A stretch of DNA of 35,286 nucleotides from CAYRAV01 sp964422365 (GCA_964422365.1 CAYRAV010000029.1:1-35286); one strand, 5' to 3'. Positions 1 through 10,300 are shown, counted from the stretch's first letter. The notes: generated by a model not told the origin, from the letters alone. Numbers and translations: made by a program.

Positions 1-130
1 ACTGCACACATTCCGGACATTCCTTTACTATTTGCTGCAGTCTTTCAAAGTCCTTTATTAAATCTATTGCCGCACTGGCTTTTACATAATAATCATAAAC
101 CTTTTTTTCATGTTCAGCTTTTTTTTCCAT
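1..130 (-). CDS. Partial hypothetical protein, candidate immunity protein for the AHH toxin
   Basis: An open frame begins with ATG at 130 and runs out of the window after 43 codons. It starts inside the last codons of the upstream toxin gene and overlaps it by 17 bases. A GGGAAG ribosome binding site lies about seven bases ahead of the ATG. The visible part is helical and charged (begins MEKKAEHEKK, ends KECPECVQ) with two cysteines. A small gene overlapping the 3' end of a polymorphic toxin gene is the usual place for the cognate immunity gene, so that role is inferred from position only. No family is recognised from 43 residues. Confidence 0.55.
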   Translation of the reverse strand, partial: MEKKAEHEKKVYDYYVKASAAIDLIKDFERLQQIVKECPECVQ

Positions 131-1538
131 CTTTTTTCTTCCCTTTCTTTACTTTTTTCGTAGGATCTTTTTTTTGTGCCCTTTTCCCTGATTTTCCCAA
201 AGATTTATATAATTGTTCTCTTATATATGAATCTCTGTCTTTCCCTTTTTTTCCACTTTCCTCACACTTTTCTATTGCCTTTGCCTCTGCCTTCTCCAAA
301 TCCTTAACAACTTTCTCAATCTCTTCTGCACTATGTCCTATATTTGGTGCCGGCACAAGGTTATGCGGGTCAAGAACGGGATCGATGCCGTTCTTCCGCA
401 ATATTCCATGCCCCTGCTTTACCCATTCTTTCTGTTCTCTTCCCTTTCCGCTTTTATAACAAATATGGTGGGCATGGTTTCTTACTTCCCTTTCCGGGTC
501 ATTATTCTGTATTACCGGACGGCCGTCATCTTTCAATATTCTTTGATAATTGATTTCATTCAAATAATTATCGTCCATTTTTCCCGTATACTTATAATAG
601 GCAGCTACGATCTCTTCTCTTTTATACTTGTACTGCCCGCCTTTTTGACCATATTTATTATATAAAATTTCAAATTCGCTGTCCTTTGGTACACCGTCTT
701 TCTCCATTAATGCCACGATTGCATCTATCTTCTCTAAATATGTTGGTTCATTTATATTTATTTTAACTTTTCCGTTTTTTTCGGTCTGCCCGGACTGCTG
801 CTCCATTATCTGCCCAATAACATTTTCAGCCAGACTTTCCAAACTTTCTTTGGCTGCCTCTTTTACAGTTTCCTTTACAATCTCCCCGGTCCCTGCCTTT
901 GCCGCCTTTTCCAAAAGTTCCCCGCCTTCCTTCCGGGCTGTCTTTTTCAGACTTGTTTTAGCGGCTTCGCCCAAACCTTCTTTCACTATGGCAGTTGTAC
1001 CCCGGGCTCCGGTTTCCACTCCTTTGCCGGCACCGCTTGTGGCCGCCGTCAGCACCACCTCAAATGCCAAGCTTCCTGACGCACGTGCCCTTTCATTCAT
1101 ATTGGCATGAATCCAGTTATCCTGCAGATATTTATCTACGGCATCTCCTACACCAGCTGCAGTTCCCGCCGGGTTGGAAACTGCACTGCCAACTGCAGCT
1201 GCCAATCCTTCTGCGGTTTCCACCGGATGGGTAATGACTTCTGCCAGATCCTTCGCTGTTTTTAATGCACCATCAACAACAAACCCTCCTGCTGTATTTC
1301 CCAATATACTGGGAATGGTTGTTTCCTCACTTTTCCCCTGGAAGCCGTCGGCAAATTCCTTCCCTGCGCCTGCCAACGGCTCTGCCAGATTCTTCCTTAC
1401 TGCACCCGCCAGGTATTGCCCCAATGGCACAGGGTCACTTAGTTTTGCATCCGGCGGCGGTGCCGGCTCCGGCAGTACGGTTTCTTTTTGTGGTGTGTTT
1501 TCTTTCTCTTCTTGTTCCTCTTTTCCCTTCTTCTCCAC
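114..1538 (-). CDS. AHH-family nuclease toxin (polymorphic toxin)
   Basis: 474 residues from a GTG start with AGGAAG seven bases upstream. The N-terminus (1-40) is charged and proline-rich. The middle (about 80-200) is rich in Gly and Ala with hydrophobic stretches like pre-toxin segments of polymorphic toxins. The C-terminus carries the AHH signature of the HNH/endonuclease VII superfamily: NHAHHI near residues 354-359, GIDPVLDPHN near 384-394 and H402. The His residues are the expected metal and catalytic ligands, so DNA or RNA cleavage is the likely activity. A lysine-rich tail follows. It has no signal peptide and sits last in a VgrG/PAAR-like gene run, which fits delivery as cargo of a contractile system. 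Base composition is clearly richer in G+C than the VgrG genes, suggesting the cassette was acquired or exchanged separately. Delivery route is inferred; the AHH call is firm on motif grounds. Confidence 0.72.
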   Translation of the reverse strand: MEKKGKEEQEEKENTPQKETVLPEPAPPPDAKLSDPVPLGQYLAGAVRKNLAEPLAGAGKEFADGFQGKSEETTIPSILGNTAGGFVVDGALKTAKDLAEVITHPVETAEGLAAAVGSAVSNPAGTAAGVGDAVDKYLQDNWIHANMNERARASGSLAFEVVLTAATSGAGKGVETGARGTTAIVKEGLGEAAKTSLKKTARKEGGELLEKAAKAGTGEIVKETVKEAAKESLESLAENVIGQIMEQQSGQTEKNGKVKININEPTYLEKIDAIVALMEKDGVPKDSEFEILYNKYGQKGGQYKYKREEIVAAYYKYTGKMDDNYLNEINYQRILKDDGRPVIQNNDPEREVRNHAHHICYKSGKGREQKEWVKQGHGILRKNGIDPVLDPHNLVPAPNIGHSAEEIEKVVKDLEKAEAKAIEKCEESGKKGKDRDSYIREQLYKSLGKSGKRAQKKDPTKKVKKGKKKDGKKS

Positions 1539-1590
1539 CTGTTCACTTCCTTTTCATTGTACTCTGGTGCATCTATGAGTGCAAGTTTTT

Positions 1591-2148
1591 TTACCTTTCC
1601 CTGATTTCCCCCGCCAGCTGAGGCAGAATACAGTTCCATACCTTCTTTCTGTACCTGTGACAGCGAAAGTTTCCAAACAGGATTCCCAGTCCAAACTTCA
1701 TCATAAAAAGGTAATAACAGCCGTCCCTTCCATCTGCATGCCTGGCAAGATAAATCATCCTGCCGCCCTGTCCGGCATGCTGCATAAGCTCCAATCCTGC
1801 ATCCGGGAACATCTCCTTTAACCTTTTGAATTCCTGCTCCAATGAAAGTATCTCTCTCTGGCTGGCAGCCAACAGTTCTAATTCCAGCCTCTCTGATTCA
1901 CCGGAATCCCCATACCAATATTTTCCCCCTTCTGTTTTTCCCTGAAACTGCCATGTAACAGGCGCTGGCATACACAATTTTCCCCCCATCCATATTTTCT
2001 CTTCCAGTTCCCGTTTTCTGTAATTGATAATTACAAAGCCTTTTTTTATGTTATTGTCCGGATTAACATAATCAATGTTTTCTCCTGCCTTTGCCTTCTT
2101 CAACTTCCTAACCAGTTCTTCTGCACAGCTTTTCCTTTCTTTCAGCAT
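1591..2148 (-). CDS. Hypothetical protein, possible effector adaptor or chaperone
   Basis: 185 residues from the ATG at 2148, which has GAGGAA nine bases upstream. A GTG at 2157 would put the binding site too close. No family is recognised with certainty. The C-terminus has the pattern GNFRCHRYRKKVWNCILPQL, reminiscent of the G-N-F-x-C...W...L end of DcrB/EagT6-like proteins (DUF1795 type) that act as loading chaperones for type VI effectors. It lies directly ahead of the toxin gene, 52 bases away, where such adaptors are often found. The centre has a helical charged stretch (ELELLAASQREILSLEQEF). The adaptor role is inference from this weak likeness plus position; it could equally be an unrelated soluble protein. 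Confidence 0.6.
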   Translation of the reverse strand: MLKERKSCAEELVRKLKKAKAGENIDYVNPDNNIKKGFVIINYRKRELEEKIWMGGKLCMPAPVTWQFQGKTEGGKYWYGDSGESERLELELLAASQREILSLEQEFKRLKEMFPDAGLELMQHAGQGGRMIYLARHADGRDGCYYLFMMKFGLGILFGNFRCHRYRKKVWNCILPQLAGEIRER

Positions 2149-2186
2149 ATTTTCCACTTCCTCATAAATACTATACGATCTGTTTC

Positions 2187-3308
2187 CTACTCTATCTCAA
2201 TTATCTGCCTCCGTTGTATCTCGCTTAAATTCAACTGTATTGTCTGTCCTTTACGAAACCGACAGCCTGCAAGGAGGGAATCTGTAAAATCACATCCACT
2301 TACATCTGTTTCTGTAAAATCTGCACCGTTCATTGCACAATGAATAAATTTCGTTCCTTCCAGCCTGCAGTTTTGGAATGATATGTTTCCATAATCCGGC
2401 ATGAAAACACCCTTGTTTGGTATCTCTCCCTCATAGAATAGACATTCTTCAAACCTAGCATCCCTTAAATCACTGTCTTTCCATTCGCTCTCTTCCATAG
2501 CACTGTCAATAAACACAGCTTCTGTCAGCGTGCATTGTTCCATGACTGCGCCTTGCAGGATACAGGCATGAAAGATACAGTTCCTCATACTGCTTCCTGT
2601 AAAATCGGCATCCATAAATTCCATACCGGCATATTCCATTCCGTCTAACTGCATATTTCTTAAATCATACCCACAGTGGTTTTTCTTCTTCCAAAGTGCC
2701 TTTTTGATTTTTCTTTCCTCTTTCTCCTTTATCTGTGTGAAGAGCACATATCCCGGTTCATAATATTCTCCTACCTGTATATGGAAAAATGATTCCTTTT
2801 TTAACATTCTAAAACCTTCTGTCTGTCGCAGTTCCCTTCTCCATTTTCTTAGCAGGCTCACAGCAAATAAAATCATTCTTCCCGATTCCTCCAGCATCAG
2901 CCGTTCCACATCTATTGGGGTTACCTTCTGTATGTATTTCAGTGTTTCTTTCTCAAGCCTCCTCCACGCTGTATCAAAAGGAAGAAAGAACATGGAAACA
3001 TCCAAATTCCCTATGATCATTTCCCTTCCCATATACCATTCCTTTCCATATGCATATATGGCATACCGATAGTCTTTCTGCAATAATCTTGTACGAAGAT
3101 ATACAATATGTATATGGGAAATTGCTTCTACGCTCTTTTCTTTCTGGCATTGTGCCATTTTCCTGAATATTTGGTCAAAAGTTTCTATCCACTGCTTCTT
3201 TATGCCTGTTTCCCTGTTTTTTATGTCAATTTTTATTTCTCTATACAGTTCTGAAAATATCGGAATACAGTCATTGATATAAAATTCCTCTATTGCCTTT
3301 TTGTTCAT
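2187..3308 (-). CDS. Pentapeptide-repeat protein of a VgrG cluster
   Basis: 373 residues, ATG start behind GGGAGGAAAAGAT. Residues 1-210 form a mostly helical N-terminal part with no recognised family. Residues about 212-355 are pentapeptide repeats, seen as recurring A/C-(D/N/x)-(L/F)-x-x units such as DADFTGSSMRNCIF and NGADFTETDVSGCDF. These repeats fold into a right-handed quadrilateral beta-helix. Pentapeptide proteins occur beside VgrG and PAAR genes in type VI clusters, where they are thought to help effector loading or to form part of cargo. Here the gene follows two VgrG genes and precedes the adaptor-like and toxin genes in one direction. It has no signal peptide or membrane segment. 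The repeat call is certain; the function is inferred. Confidence 0.85.
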   Translation of the reverse strand: MNKKAIEEFYINDCIPIFSELYREIKIDIKNRETGIKKQWIETFDQIFRKMAQCQKEKSVEAISHIHIVYLRTRLLQKDYRYAIYAYGKEWYMGREMIIGNLDVSMFFLPFDTAWRRLEKETLKYIQKVTPIDVERLMLEESGRMILFAVSLLRKWRRELRQTEGFRMLKKESFFHIQVGEYYEPGYVLFTQIKEKEERKIKKALWKKKNHCGYDLRNMQLDGMEYAGMEFMDADFTGSSMRNCIFHACILQGAVMEQCTLTEAVFIDSAMEESEWKDSDLRDARFEECLFYEGEIPNKGVFMPDYGNISFQNCRLEGTKFIHCAMNGADFTETDVSGCDFTDSLLAGCRFRKGQTIQLNLSEIQRRQIIEIE

Positions 3309-3400
3309 ATCTTTTCCTCCCTGTACCTTATGTTTTGCATTATATCCACAAGCAGCGAGCCTGCCTGCAGTAAAGCAGCAATGCTTACACTTCTATTTGA

Positions 3401-4777
3401 CTAATCTGCCTTAAAGTGCATCGTTTCATCCACAATAATATTTCCGGAAGCTGTTTTTAATATAATTTTATCCTGCGATTCCATGCCCAGCTTCCTGCAT
3501 TTCATATTCAACTTCTTTCCTGCCCATATCTCTATCTTTTCACTGCTGTGTATCTCTATTCCATCGTTCTCATCCATCTTGATATAAATTTTATCCTTTG
3601 CTGCTGATAGCAAAAATCCTTTTTTCGTGGCAGATATGCTGCTTCCGTAAGATGTTCCAAAGGATTTTACTATTGGTTCTTCAAAATGATGGCTGGTATT
3701 GCTGTCTTTTTTGTTAACACAACGGACATACGCATCTTTCTCATCTGCTGTTGGAAAATAAAGTTTTACTCCTTCCCCCTCTTCCATCGGTATATAGACA
3801 CCTGTGCTCCCTTCCGCTGTGTATCCCACCGCCACCTGAAAGTACAATGCTTCTGACTCCAGCTGACTTTTGTCCGTTTCAAGATGGAGTTTTACATGGT
3901 CTCTGTTTACTTTTATGATCGTTCCATTAATAGAAATTCCGCTTAGGTATGGATTGTATTTTTTTCTTTGTTTTATTCCTTTCTGGTTTCTGAAACCATA
4001 GGTATATTCCACCATGGAATCTGTACATTTCATTTTTACTTCTGCTACCATCATCTGATATCCTTCATGTATAATAATGTCCCCCATTTTTAAATCTGCA
4101 AAAGAGTGTGTTGTTATAGAAATAAACTGTTTGTCTGCAGCAGAAGGATTCTGTTCATGGAACTTTAAATATTCCTTTATGTCTTTTCTTATTTGGTAAG
4201 AAGAAAACTCATTCTTCTGGTTTTCTCCATCTGGAATTCCTATGAATAAACTGGTCTTTTCTGCAGTTATATCCGGGCATATCGGTGCATGAATCTGGGA
4301 TGCCATTCTTTTTAGGAATTCCCAGTCTGTTTCCTCATACTGCACATACAACTGTTTCTTCTCTATGTTCTCTAATCCTTTCCGGAATACCAGCATGGCA
4401 CGGGTTCCTATTACTTTCTCCATCATCTCTTTGTAGGTACCCATTTTCTGAAAACTTCTTTTCTTTTTCCTGTCATCTAACAAAATGCTTCTGCTGCTTC
4501 CTTTTATATGAATATTCACCACGTCCCCTTCCTGTTCTGCATCTATATATGTCAGAATTCCTGAGAACAGAAAGGTATCGTTTTTCTTCAAAAGAATTCT
4601 ATCCTGCATGCCTATGGAGCAGACTTTTTCCATCTCTTCCCTTTTGTCTAGGATACCCTGTATTTCAATGGATGCGTGCTCATTCACTTTCTGCTCTGCC
4701 TCAATTTTTGTAATCTGTGCCATTTTGATAGGAAGATATAGTACAACACCTTCATTATTTACTTTGTTGTATTCCAT
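3401..4777 (-). CDS. VgrG/gpD-like contractile injection spike protein (second copy)
   Basis: 458 residues, ATG start behind AGAGGGG. The architecture matches the phage late-control D/VgrG family: an N-terminal gp27-like hub (about 1-270) with the typical YEETDWEFLKRMASQI segment, an OB-fold part (about 285-360) with a glycine-rich VGYTAEGSTGVYIPMEEGEG stretch, and a C-terminal repetitive beta part (380-458) such as DGIEIHSSEKIEIWAGKKLN that forms the spike needle. Such proteins trimerise at the tip of the contractile tube. It is a clear paralogue of the gene immediately upstream, 16 bases away, so this is a tandem duplication that diverged, perhaps to carry different cargo. No toxin domain is fused to the C-terminus; cargo is probably non-covalent (pentapeptide, adaptor and AHH proteins downstream). 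Confidence 0.85.
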   Translation of the reverse strand: MEYNKVNNEGVVLYLPIKMAQITKIEAEQKVNEHASIEIQGILDKREEMEKVCSIGMQDRILLKKNDTFLFSGILTYIDAEQEGDVVNIHIKGSSRSILLDDRKKKRSFQKMGTYKEMMEKVIGTRAMLVFRKGLENIEKKQLYVQYEETDWEFLKRMASQIHAPICPDITAEKTSLFIGIPDGENQKNEFSSYQIRKDIKEYLKFHEQNPSAADKQFISITTHSFADLKMGDIIIHEGYQMMVAEVKMKCTDSMVEYTYGFRNQKGIKQRKKYNPYLSGISINGTIIKVNRDHVKLHLETDKSQLESEALYFQVAVGYTAEGSTGVYIPMEEGEGVKLYFPTADEKDAYVRCVNKKDSNTSHHFEEPIVKSFGTSYGSSISATKKGFLLSAAKDKIYIKMDENDGIEIHSSEKIEIWAGKKLNMKCRKLGMESQDKIILKTASGNIIVDETMHFKAD

Positions 4778-4793
4778 ATATTGTTCCCCTCTC

Positions 4794-6191
4794 TTAATTG
4801 ATTCTTACTTCATCTCCACGTATGTTTATGTCTCCATCTATCTTTATTTCACTGGATTTACAGGTTATATCTATCTGCTCCTCTGCAGATATAGTGATTT
4901 CTTCTTCTGCCTCGATTCTTATCTCCTTATCTGAGCTGATTGTTATATTTTCTGAACTGGATATGGTAATACCACTGTTTTGGTCCATATTGATAAAAAT
5001 GGCATTGTCGCTGCATGTGATGACGATTTCTTCCGGGCTGAACATAACTTCCTTTCCGTCTGCTGTACGGAAATATTTTACTTGTGGGTTGTCAATCTTA
5101 TCATTTGGACTTCCTTGTACACGCACTGAGCTAGTTCCCACAGCATTCCCTGCATCTGTATCCGGAAAATATACCAGCACTGTGTCATTTTCTTCTGGCA
5201 TACAGTACCAGCCACTGTTTCCTTCTGAAGCATACATGGTAGCATAAGGAAACAGCCATGCGGTTTCTCTGTCCTGTTTTTTGTCTATTTCCAAATGTAT
5301 TTTCAGATGATCGCGGACACGTTCTAGCACTTTTCCCTTAACAGATACTCCTGTCATTTTTTCATTGAAGATTGTAGGACAACTCATGCCATTTTTTGTA
5401 GAAAATTCATACTGAAAACGCAATATGCCCCTGCTCATGTTTACCTCCTTTCTGCGTATATAAAGCCTGGCACCGTTAAATGTTCCCTTGTCTCCGATTT
5501 GATAATTCTGACCTGTTGTTATGTGTATCACAGTACTATCTTTTTCTGTCACTTTTTTGTTGGTATTATTAGATGCTTTTCTGTATTCTGCTAGGTTTTT
5601 TGTAATATGGTACTTGTGGTCTTCTATTTTTCCTATATTAATACCTGTTGGTACACCAAAATAGATTTTTGCTCCATTCATGGTACAATTCGGCACAATT
5701 CCTTCATTAAAATGAGATGCCATCCTCTTTATATAATTCCAATCTGTTTCATAATATTGTAACTGCATCGTCCCAATTGCTGTCCCTTGTGAAGCAGTGT
5801 CAATTACAGCACCATGTGAATATTCACTTAAGATAGATTTTACCATATCATGATAACTTAGGCTCTTGTCCTGAAAAGACCTTCTTTTTTTCACAAGGTC
5901 TGTTTCATAAGAGTTGGATATCCCCTTTAATACCAGATAATACAGCTCTCCCTCCTGTTTTACCTCCACCATTTCTATCATGCCCTGAAAAAGTACATCC
6001 TTGTCCACAGTCACTTTTATTTGTTCTTCTTTCGTGGCTGATTTGACATATTTATCTTTATAGGCTTCCTTTACTATAGCTGTCATTTTCATATGTACAT
6101 GTTGGTTAATTTCCTGAACCATATGAAACTCTTCGATTGACTGCACACATTCCACATTTGTTTTTAATTCCTTGTATGTATAATCTGACAT
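4794..6191 (-). CDS. VgrG/gpD-like contractile injection spike protein (first copy)
   Basis: 465 residues, ATG start with AGGAG six to seven bases upstream. Same family and layout as its downstream neighbour: gp27-like hub with YYETDWNYIKRMASHF near residue 150, an OB-fold part with ATMYASEGNSGWYCMPEEND near 320-340, and a C-terminal needle with an obvious repeat of I-x-I pairs (ITISSSENITISSDKEIRIE). The conserved E-T-D-W-x-(F/Y)-(L/I)-(K)-R-M motif is a strong family marker. It follows a DUF4280 PAAR-like gene by 55 bases, giving the classical tip pair of a sharpening protein and spike. The spike probably pierces the target membrane when the sheath contracts. Sheath and baseplate genes are not in this window. 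Confidence 0.86.
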   Translation of the reverse strand: MSDYTYKELKTNVECVQSIEEFHMVQEINQHVHMKMTAIVKEAYKDKYVKSATKEEQIKVTVDKDVLFQGMIEMVEVKQEGELYYLVLKGISNSYETDLVKKRRSFQDKSLSYHDMVKSILSEYSHGAVIDTASQGTAIGTMQLQYYETDWNYIKRMASHFNEGIVPNCTMNGAKIYFGVPTGINIGKIEDHKYHITKNLAEYRKASNNTNKKVTEKDSTVIHITTGQNYQIGDKGTFNGARLYIRRKEVNMSRGILRFQYEFSTKNGMSCPTIFNEKMTGVSVKGKVLERVRDHLKIHLEIDKKQDRETAWLFPYATMYASEGNSGWYCMPEENDTVLVYFPDTDAGNAVGTSSVRVQGSPNDKIDNPQVKYFRTADGKEVMFSPEEIVITCSDNAIFINMDQNSGITISSSENITISSDKEIRIEAEEEITISAEEQIDITCKSSEIKIDGDINIRGDEVRIN

Positions 6192-6246
6192 GATTTTTCT
6201 CCTTCTTGTTTTCCTGTTTTACAATCTGCCATTTAATCATTTCTTG

Positions 6247-6579
6247 TTACTGTCCATGTTTTGTTATAGAAATAATTCCGCCTTTTAGACATGGCAAAAT
6301 ACTGTCATTCATCAATGCCGGCACTTCTCCTATCAGATAATCCATTTTCCCCTGAATCCATGGCATAACTGTAACTGGTATACATGGTGTCTCCCCAGTA
6401 AGTGGACATGTACAAATGCCAAAAGATTGTATGTTTATCTCTGATATATAATCAGTAATTACGGCTTCATATTCCTTTTTCACAATAGCACCATTATTGT
6501 TTAGAACCTTAAGTTCGCTCTCCATACTGCCGAAAGTACATGTTAATTGTGCTCCATTTTTTACTACATATTTATTCAT
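6247..6579 (-). CDS. DUF4280 PAAR-like tip protein
   Basis: 110 residues. The start overlaps the stop of the preceding gene by eight bases, so the two are probably translationally coupled. The pattern is that of DUF4280: N-terminal GAQLTCTFG, a central NIQSFGICTCP, a C-P-(V/T) segment with PCIPVTVMPW, and the closing SILPCLKGGIISI. Cysteines recur at the positions typical for the family. DUF4280 proteins are regarded as Gram-positive and eCIS-type relatives of PAAR proteins, which cap the VgrG spike and recruit effectors. Position right before two VgrG genes supports this role. No toxin extension is present. Confidence 0.82.
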   Translation of the reverse strand: MNKYVVKNGAQLTCTFGSMESELKVLNNNGAIVKKEYEAVITDYISEINIQSFGICTCPLTGETPCIPVTVMPWIQGKMDYLIGEVPALMNDSILPCLKGGIISITKHGQ

Positions 6580-7099
6580 CTGTTATACACCCTCCTTCAT
6601 TGATGGTGTGCAGTGGAATCCACTCCACACCAAACATATTTTTCCGAAGAAAATTTTCCGCAAATGGCAGAGATGCAATCCAGTGCTCTGTATACCCTTT
6701 GTGCACAGAAAATACAAGTTTTTCCATTGTTTTACTTTCATCTATGACAATTTCTTTTTTCTTAAAAAACATTTCGTTATCATCTTGTCGTATACAGTCA
6801 ATTTTTTCCAAATGAACCTTCCAGTAATTTTTCTGTACTCTCCTATCCTGGTCTGCTAAAATAAATGGTTCTGCACTCATTGCATCTGCATAGCTATCTA
6901 ACATATTCTTTAATAAATCTGAAACAATAAATGCACTTTTTGTTAGATTCCGTATCTGGATAAAGTCCGGAAAATCCTTATTCGGCTCTAAATCAACTGG
7001 TATTACCTGTGCATGATCCTTTTCTAACTGGCTCTCTGTTAATTTTATCTTTATGGCATTTTTCAATCTGTTATCCGGATACATAACAAAGTATTTCAT
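6572..7099 (-). CDS. Hypothetical protein beside DUF4280, Imm11-like fold possible
   Basis: 175 residues with a strong binding site (GGGAGGG) upstream of ATG 7099. No confident family. The order of elements, with FIVSDLLKNMLDSYA near 58-72, then a Y-W-K-V-H-L-E-K-I-D-C segment, then LVFSVHKGYTEHWIASLPF, then GVEWIPL at the end, resembles the DUF1629/Imm11 group of polymorphic-toxin-associated proteins. That likeness is by eye only. It is the first gene of the tip block and is coupled to DUF4280 by an eight-base overlap, so it may be a fixed partner of the PAAR-like protein rather than an immunity protein. Confidence 0.6.
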   Translation of the reverse strand: MKYFVMYPDNRLKNAIKIKLTESQLEKDHAQVIPVDLEPNKDFPDFIQIRNLTKSAFIVSDLLKNMLDSYADAMSAEPFILADQDRRVQKNYWKVHLEKIDCIRQDDNEMFFKKKEIVIDESKTMEKLVFSVHKGYTEHWIASLPFAENFLRKNMFGVEWIPLHTINEGGCITDE

Positions 7100-7144
7100 T
7101 CTGTCTACCCTCCCTTTCCATAATCATTACAATATGCTTTAATT

Positions 7145-7307
7145 TAGAGCATGTTTGAAAATTCATTCCCGCAATCTGCATGCCCCGCTTTGCAATATAT
7201 TTGCTCCAAATTTAGGAGGCACAGCCCGCTGCGCTCCTAAATTTGAAATAAATCTCCCACAAATTGTGACGTACATCTTGTAACAAACAATTTTCAAACA
7301 CGCTCTA
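7145..7307. repeat. MITE-like element with inverted ends, complete copy
   Basis: A 163-bp element bounded by inverted ends, TAGAGCATGTTTGAAAATT at the left and its near-complement ending CACGCTCTA at the right. Inside, AAATTTAGGAG and CTCCTAAATTT form a perfect inner inverted repeat, so the whole element folds as a long hairpin. No coding frame is present. It fills the gap between the Ig-repeat gene and the 175-residue gene and may act as a terminator or mRNA boundary. Related copies and fragments lie elsewhere in the window. Confidence 0.75.
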
Positions 7308-7317
7308 TGACAATTTT

Positions 7318-10300
7318 TTATCTGCTGTTTTTTCTCTTCTTTTTATACACAACTACCCCTGCTGCTATCACCACTGCTGACAGGACAATTGCACCGCCTG
7401 CCGCACTTGCTGTCTTTAATGCTTTCTCTGTTTTGGTTGTACATTCAATTTTTGCTGTAAAACTACTTTCATTTCCTGCCAGATCAACTGCCTGCACCTG
7501 TATGTTATAGATACCCTTTTCTTCAATCGGTACCTGATACTGGTTGATTTCTTCCTCTAATGAGAGTGCCTCTCCATTTACAAACAGCCCTGTAATCTGA
7601 TCCTCTTTATCTGCCAGATCAATCTCTACCCTTCCTGTTTGATAAACTGTATTCGTGTCATTTAAAGTAATGATTTCATTATCCTCACTTCTCATAACAG
7701 CCCGGATGACAGGTGCTGTACTATCTACAATAAATTCTGCGGTTCTTTTGGATTTATGGTGAAGTTCATCTTCTGCAGTAATCTCCAATACATACTTTCC
7801 GTCTTCTTCTGCTAAGAAGTTTCCATCATATTCGATACCATTTAAGAAAATATGGCTCTCTACTGTTGTCAGATCCCGAATCACAGCATTTTTGTCCTTG
7901 TTCCATAAAAAAGATTTCAGATATTTTCCGTTGTATTCATCCAAATTGGCAATTTGTGGTGCAGTTCTGTCAATGATAAAATGTACTTCTTTCTTTGTTG
8001 TATTCCTTGCCTTATCTGTGGATGATATTACCACATCATATTTTCCTTCTTCTTTTATGCTTGTTTCGTGGCTGCTCTCTTTCTCTGGTGTTTCTAGATA
8101 TTGTGATGTAATGATCTCTGTTTTTCCATTAATATCTTCTCTCCTGATTTCTAACTTCGTTCCGTTTTGCATGATATTATTTTCTGTAATCAGGCTTTTT
8201 AGGTTCACCTCTTTGCTGGTAACTTCATAAGGAGTAATGCCTTCTACTGCAACAGCAGGTGCAGTCTGATCTATCACAAATTTTACTGTCTGCTCCTTTG
8301 CCTTATTGCCTGCTCTGTCTACGGAAGAAACTTTTACTGTATAGTTTCCATCAAGTGTAAATTTTTCTTGGGATAAAGTATTTTTTCCAGTGGATGTCCA
8401 ACCTTTTATTTTTTCTTTTGCAACCTGACCATTATGCTCACGCACCACCTGAATATCAACATTATTGTTTTCATAATTACTCTCCTGCACCGCTATATTT
8501 AACTCTACATCATTTGCATAATATGTATGTTCAGCACCGGACAACTGTATCACAGGAGCTGTCTTGTCTATAATAAATTCTTTTGTGACCGTTTCCGAAC
8601 GATTGCCTGCTTTGTCCGCTGCCTTTACGGTTACAATATAAGTTCCGTCCTGTTCAAACTTAAGACTTCTAGATGTGATATTGCCGCTCATTACCAGTTC
8701 CGGAACAGAATATGGCAATTTATTTCCATCTACATACCGCTCTACATCAATGTCAACTGTGGCATATTGATAAATTGCTTCTTCTATCGTAATATCTAAC
8801 TGCTGGTTTTTATTAAAATATCCTTTTTCCTTTATTCCTTTTATTATTACTTCTGGTTTTGTTTTATCCAGATATACCTTTTTTGTTATGACACGCTGAT
8901 TGCCTGTCCTGTCTATTGCTGTCACTTTTAAAGTATCGCCATTGCTGTCTTTGCTTTCTTCCGAAAATGTAATAGTCTGCTGGTTCGATTTCTTTAATGT
9001 TCTTTCCTTGCTGTAATCTATTGTTTTGATTACACTGTTATTGACTTCATAAATAATTTTCTCAATTCCAGAGTCTGAATCCTGTACACCAATATTGCAG
9101 ACAATATCCGTATTCTGCCACTTTGACAGTTCTGTATTGCTGTCAATGGTAATGATTGGTTTTTTTATCTCTTCAATCAGTCCATCTGATACCCTTACGC
9201 TGCTTATATTTCCCATTTTATCAACTGCATAGGCACTGATTTTTCCCACAAATCGTGGAGAAATGGTAAACTGCACTTTATTTCCCTGTATTGTTTTTTC
9301 CTTTATCTGATCGCTTTCAACACTTTTATATACAATTCTGTCTACTCCTGACAGGGCATCCTCTGCCTCTATTGTGACAAGAACATTCTGATTGGTCATA
9401 TATGGATAACCGATAATGTCCTTTGGCTCTAACTGTTTTCCATTCAGGTCAGTAAACTGAATATTTGTTATTTCTGGTTTTGTTGTGTCCACATTGATTT
9501 TTTTGTATATAACATCTGACTGATTGCCAGCTTCATCTTCTGCATAGGTTTCTAAAATATATCTGCCATCTTCCTTAATGGCAAGATCTTTTCCTTCCTC
9601 ATATAAGTTATAGTTTCGTTCTTCCTCCTCTGCATACAGCCTGTAATACCCGGATACCTTACTTCCCTCATCCTGTGTCACATCCAATGTAATGCTTGGA
9701 ACTTTGCTATACCATTCCCCAGTTCCTGTGTCTTTTGCCTTTCTTTCAATATTTACTTTGTTTTCCTTTGGCTTCTGCTTATCGATATATACCTTATATT
9801 CCTCTGATATCCAGCTTTTTTGTTGGACATTTTTATAAATGCTGCCTTCTTCCCCAACTGCTGAAACAGCCTTAAACTGATAACGGCCTCCATTTTCTTC
9901 TTCTAAAACAGTGTATTGACTAGTCTTGATCTGTTCCCATTCTTCATTATTATGTTTGACATAATATGTAATATCTGAAATATTTTTTCCAAGATTACTT
10001 AAAGTAAATACAACCTCCTTATTTGTCCATTCTTGCATGCTCTGGCTAACCTTAACTTGAGGAAGTGCCTTATCTATTTGTACATCTATTTTCTGTTCTT
10101 TCGACAAATTAGATTGTCTGGAATCTGTCAGAACATATCCTGCCTTAAAATAATAGCTTCCTTTTACACTATCCCGTATATGATATAAATATTGTTTGCT
10201 GCCATTTGAATCTACAATGGTTTCCAGATCTGTATCTTCTATTTCCTTATAATTGCTTTCTCCTATTTTTTTCACATAGAATATGGTCTGTGCTTTCTGA

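Noticed and set aside
7318..7440. Sortase anchoring of the Ig-repeat protein
   Set aside because: The C-terminus has a membrane helix and basic tail but no LPXTG-like motif.
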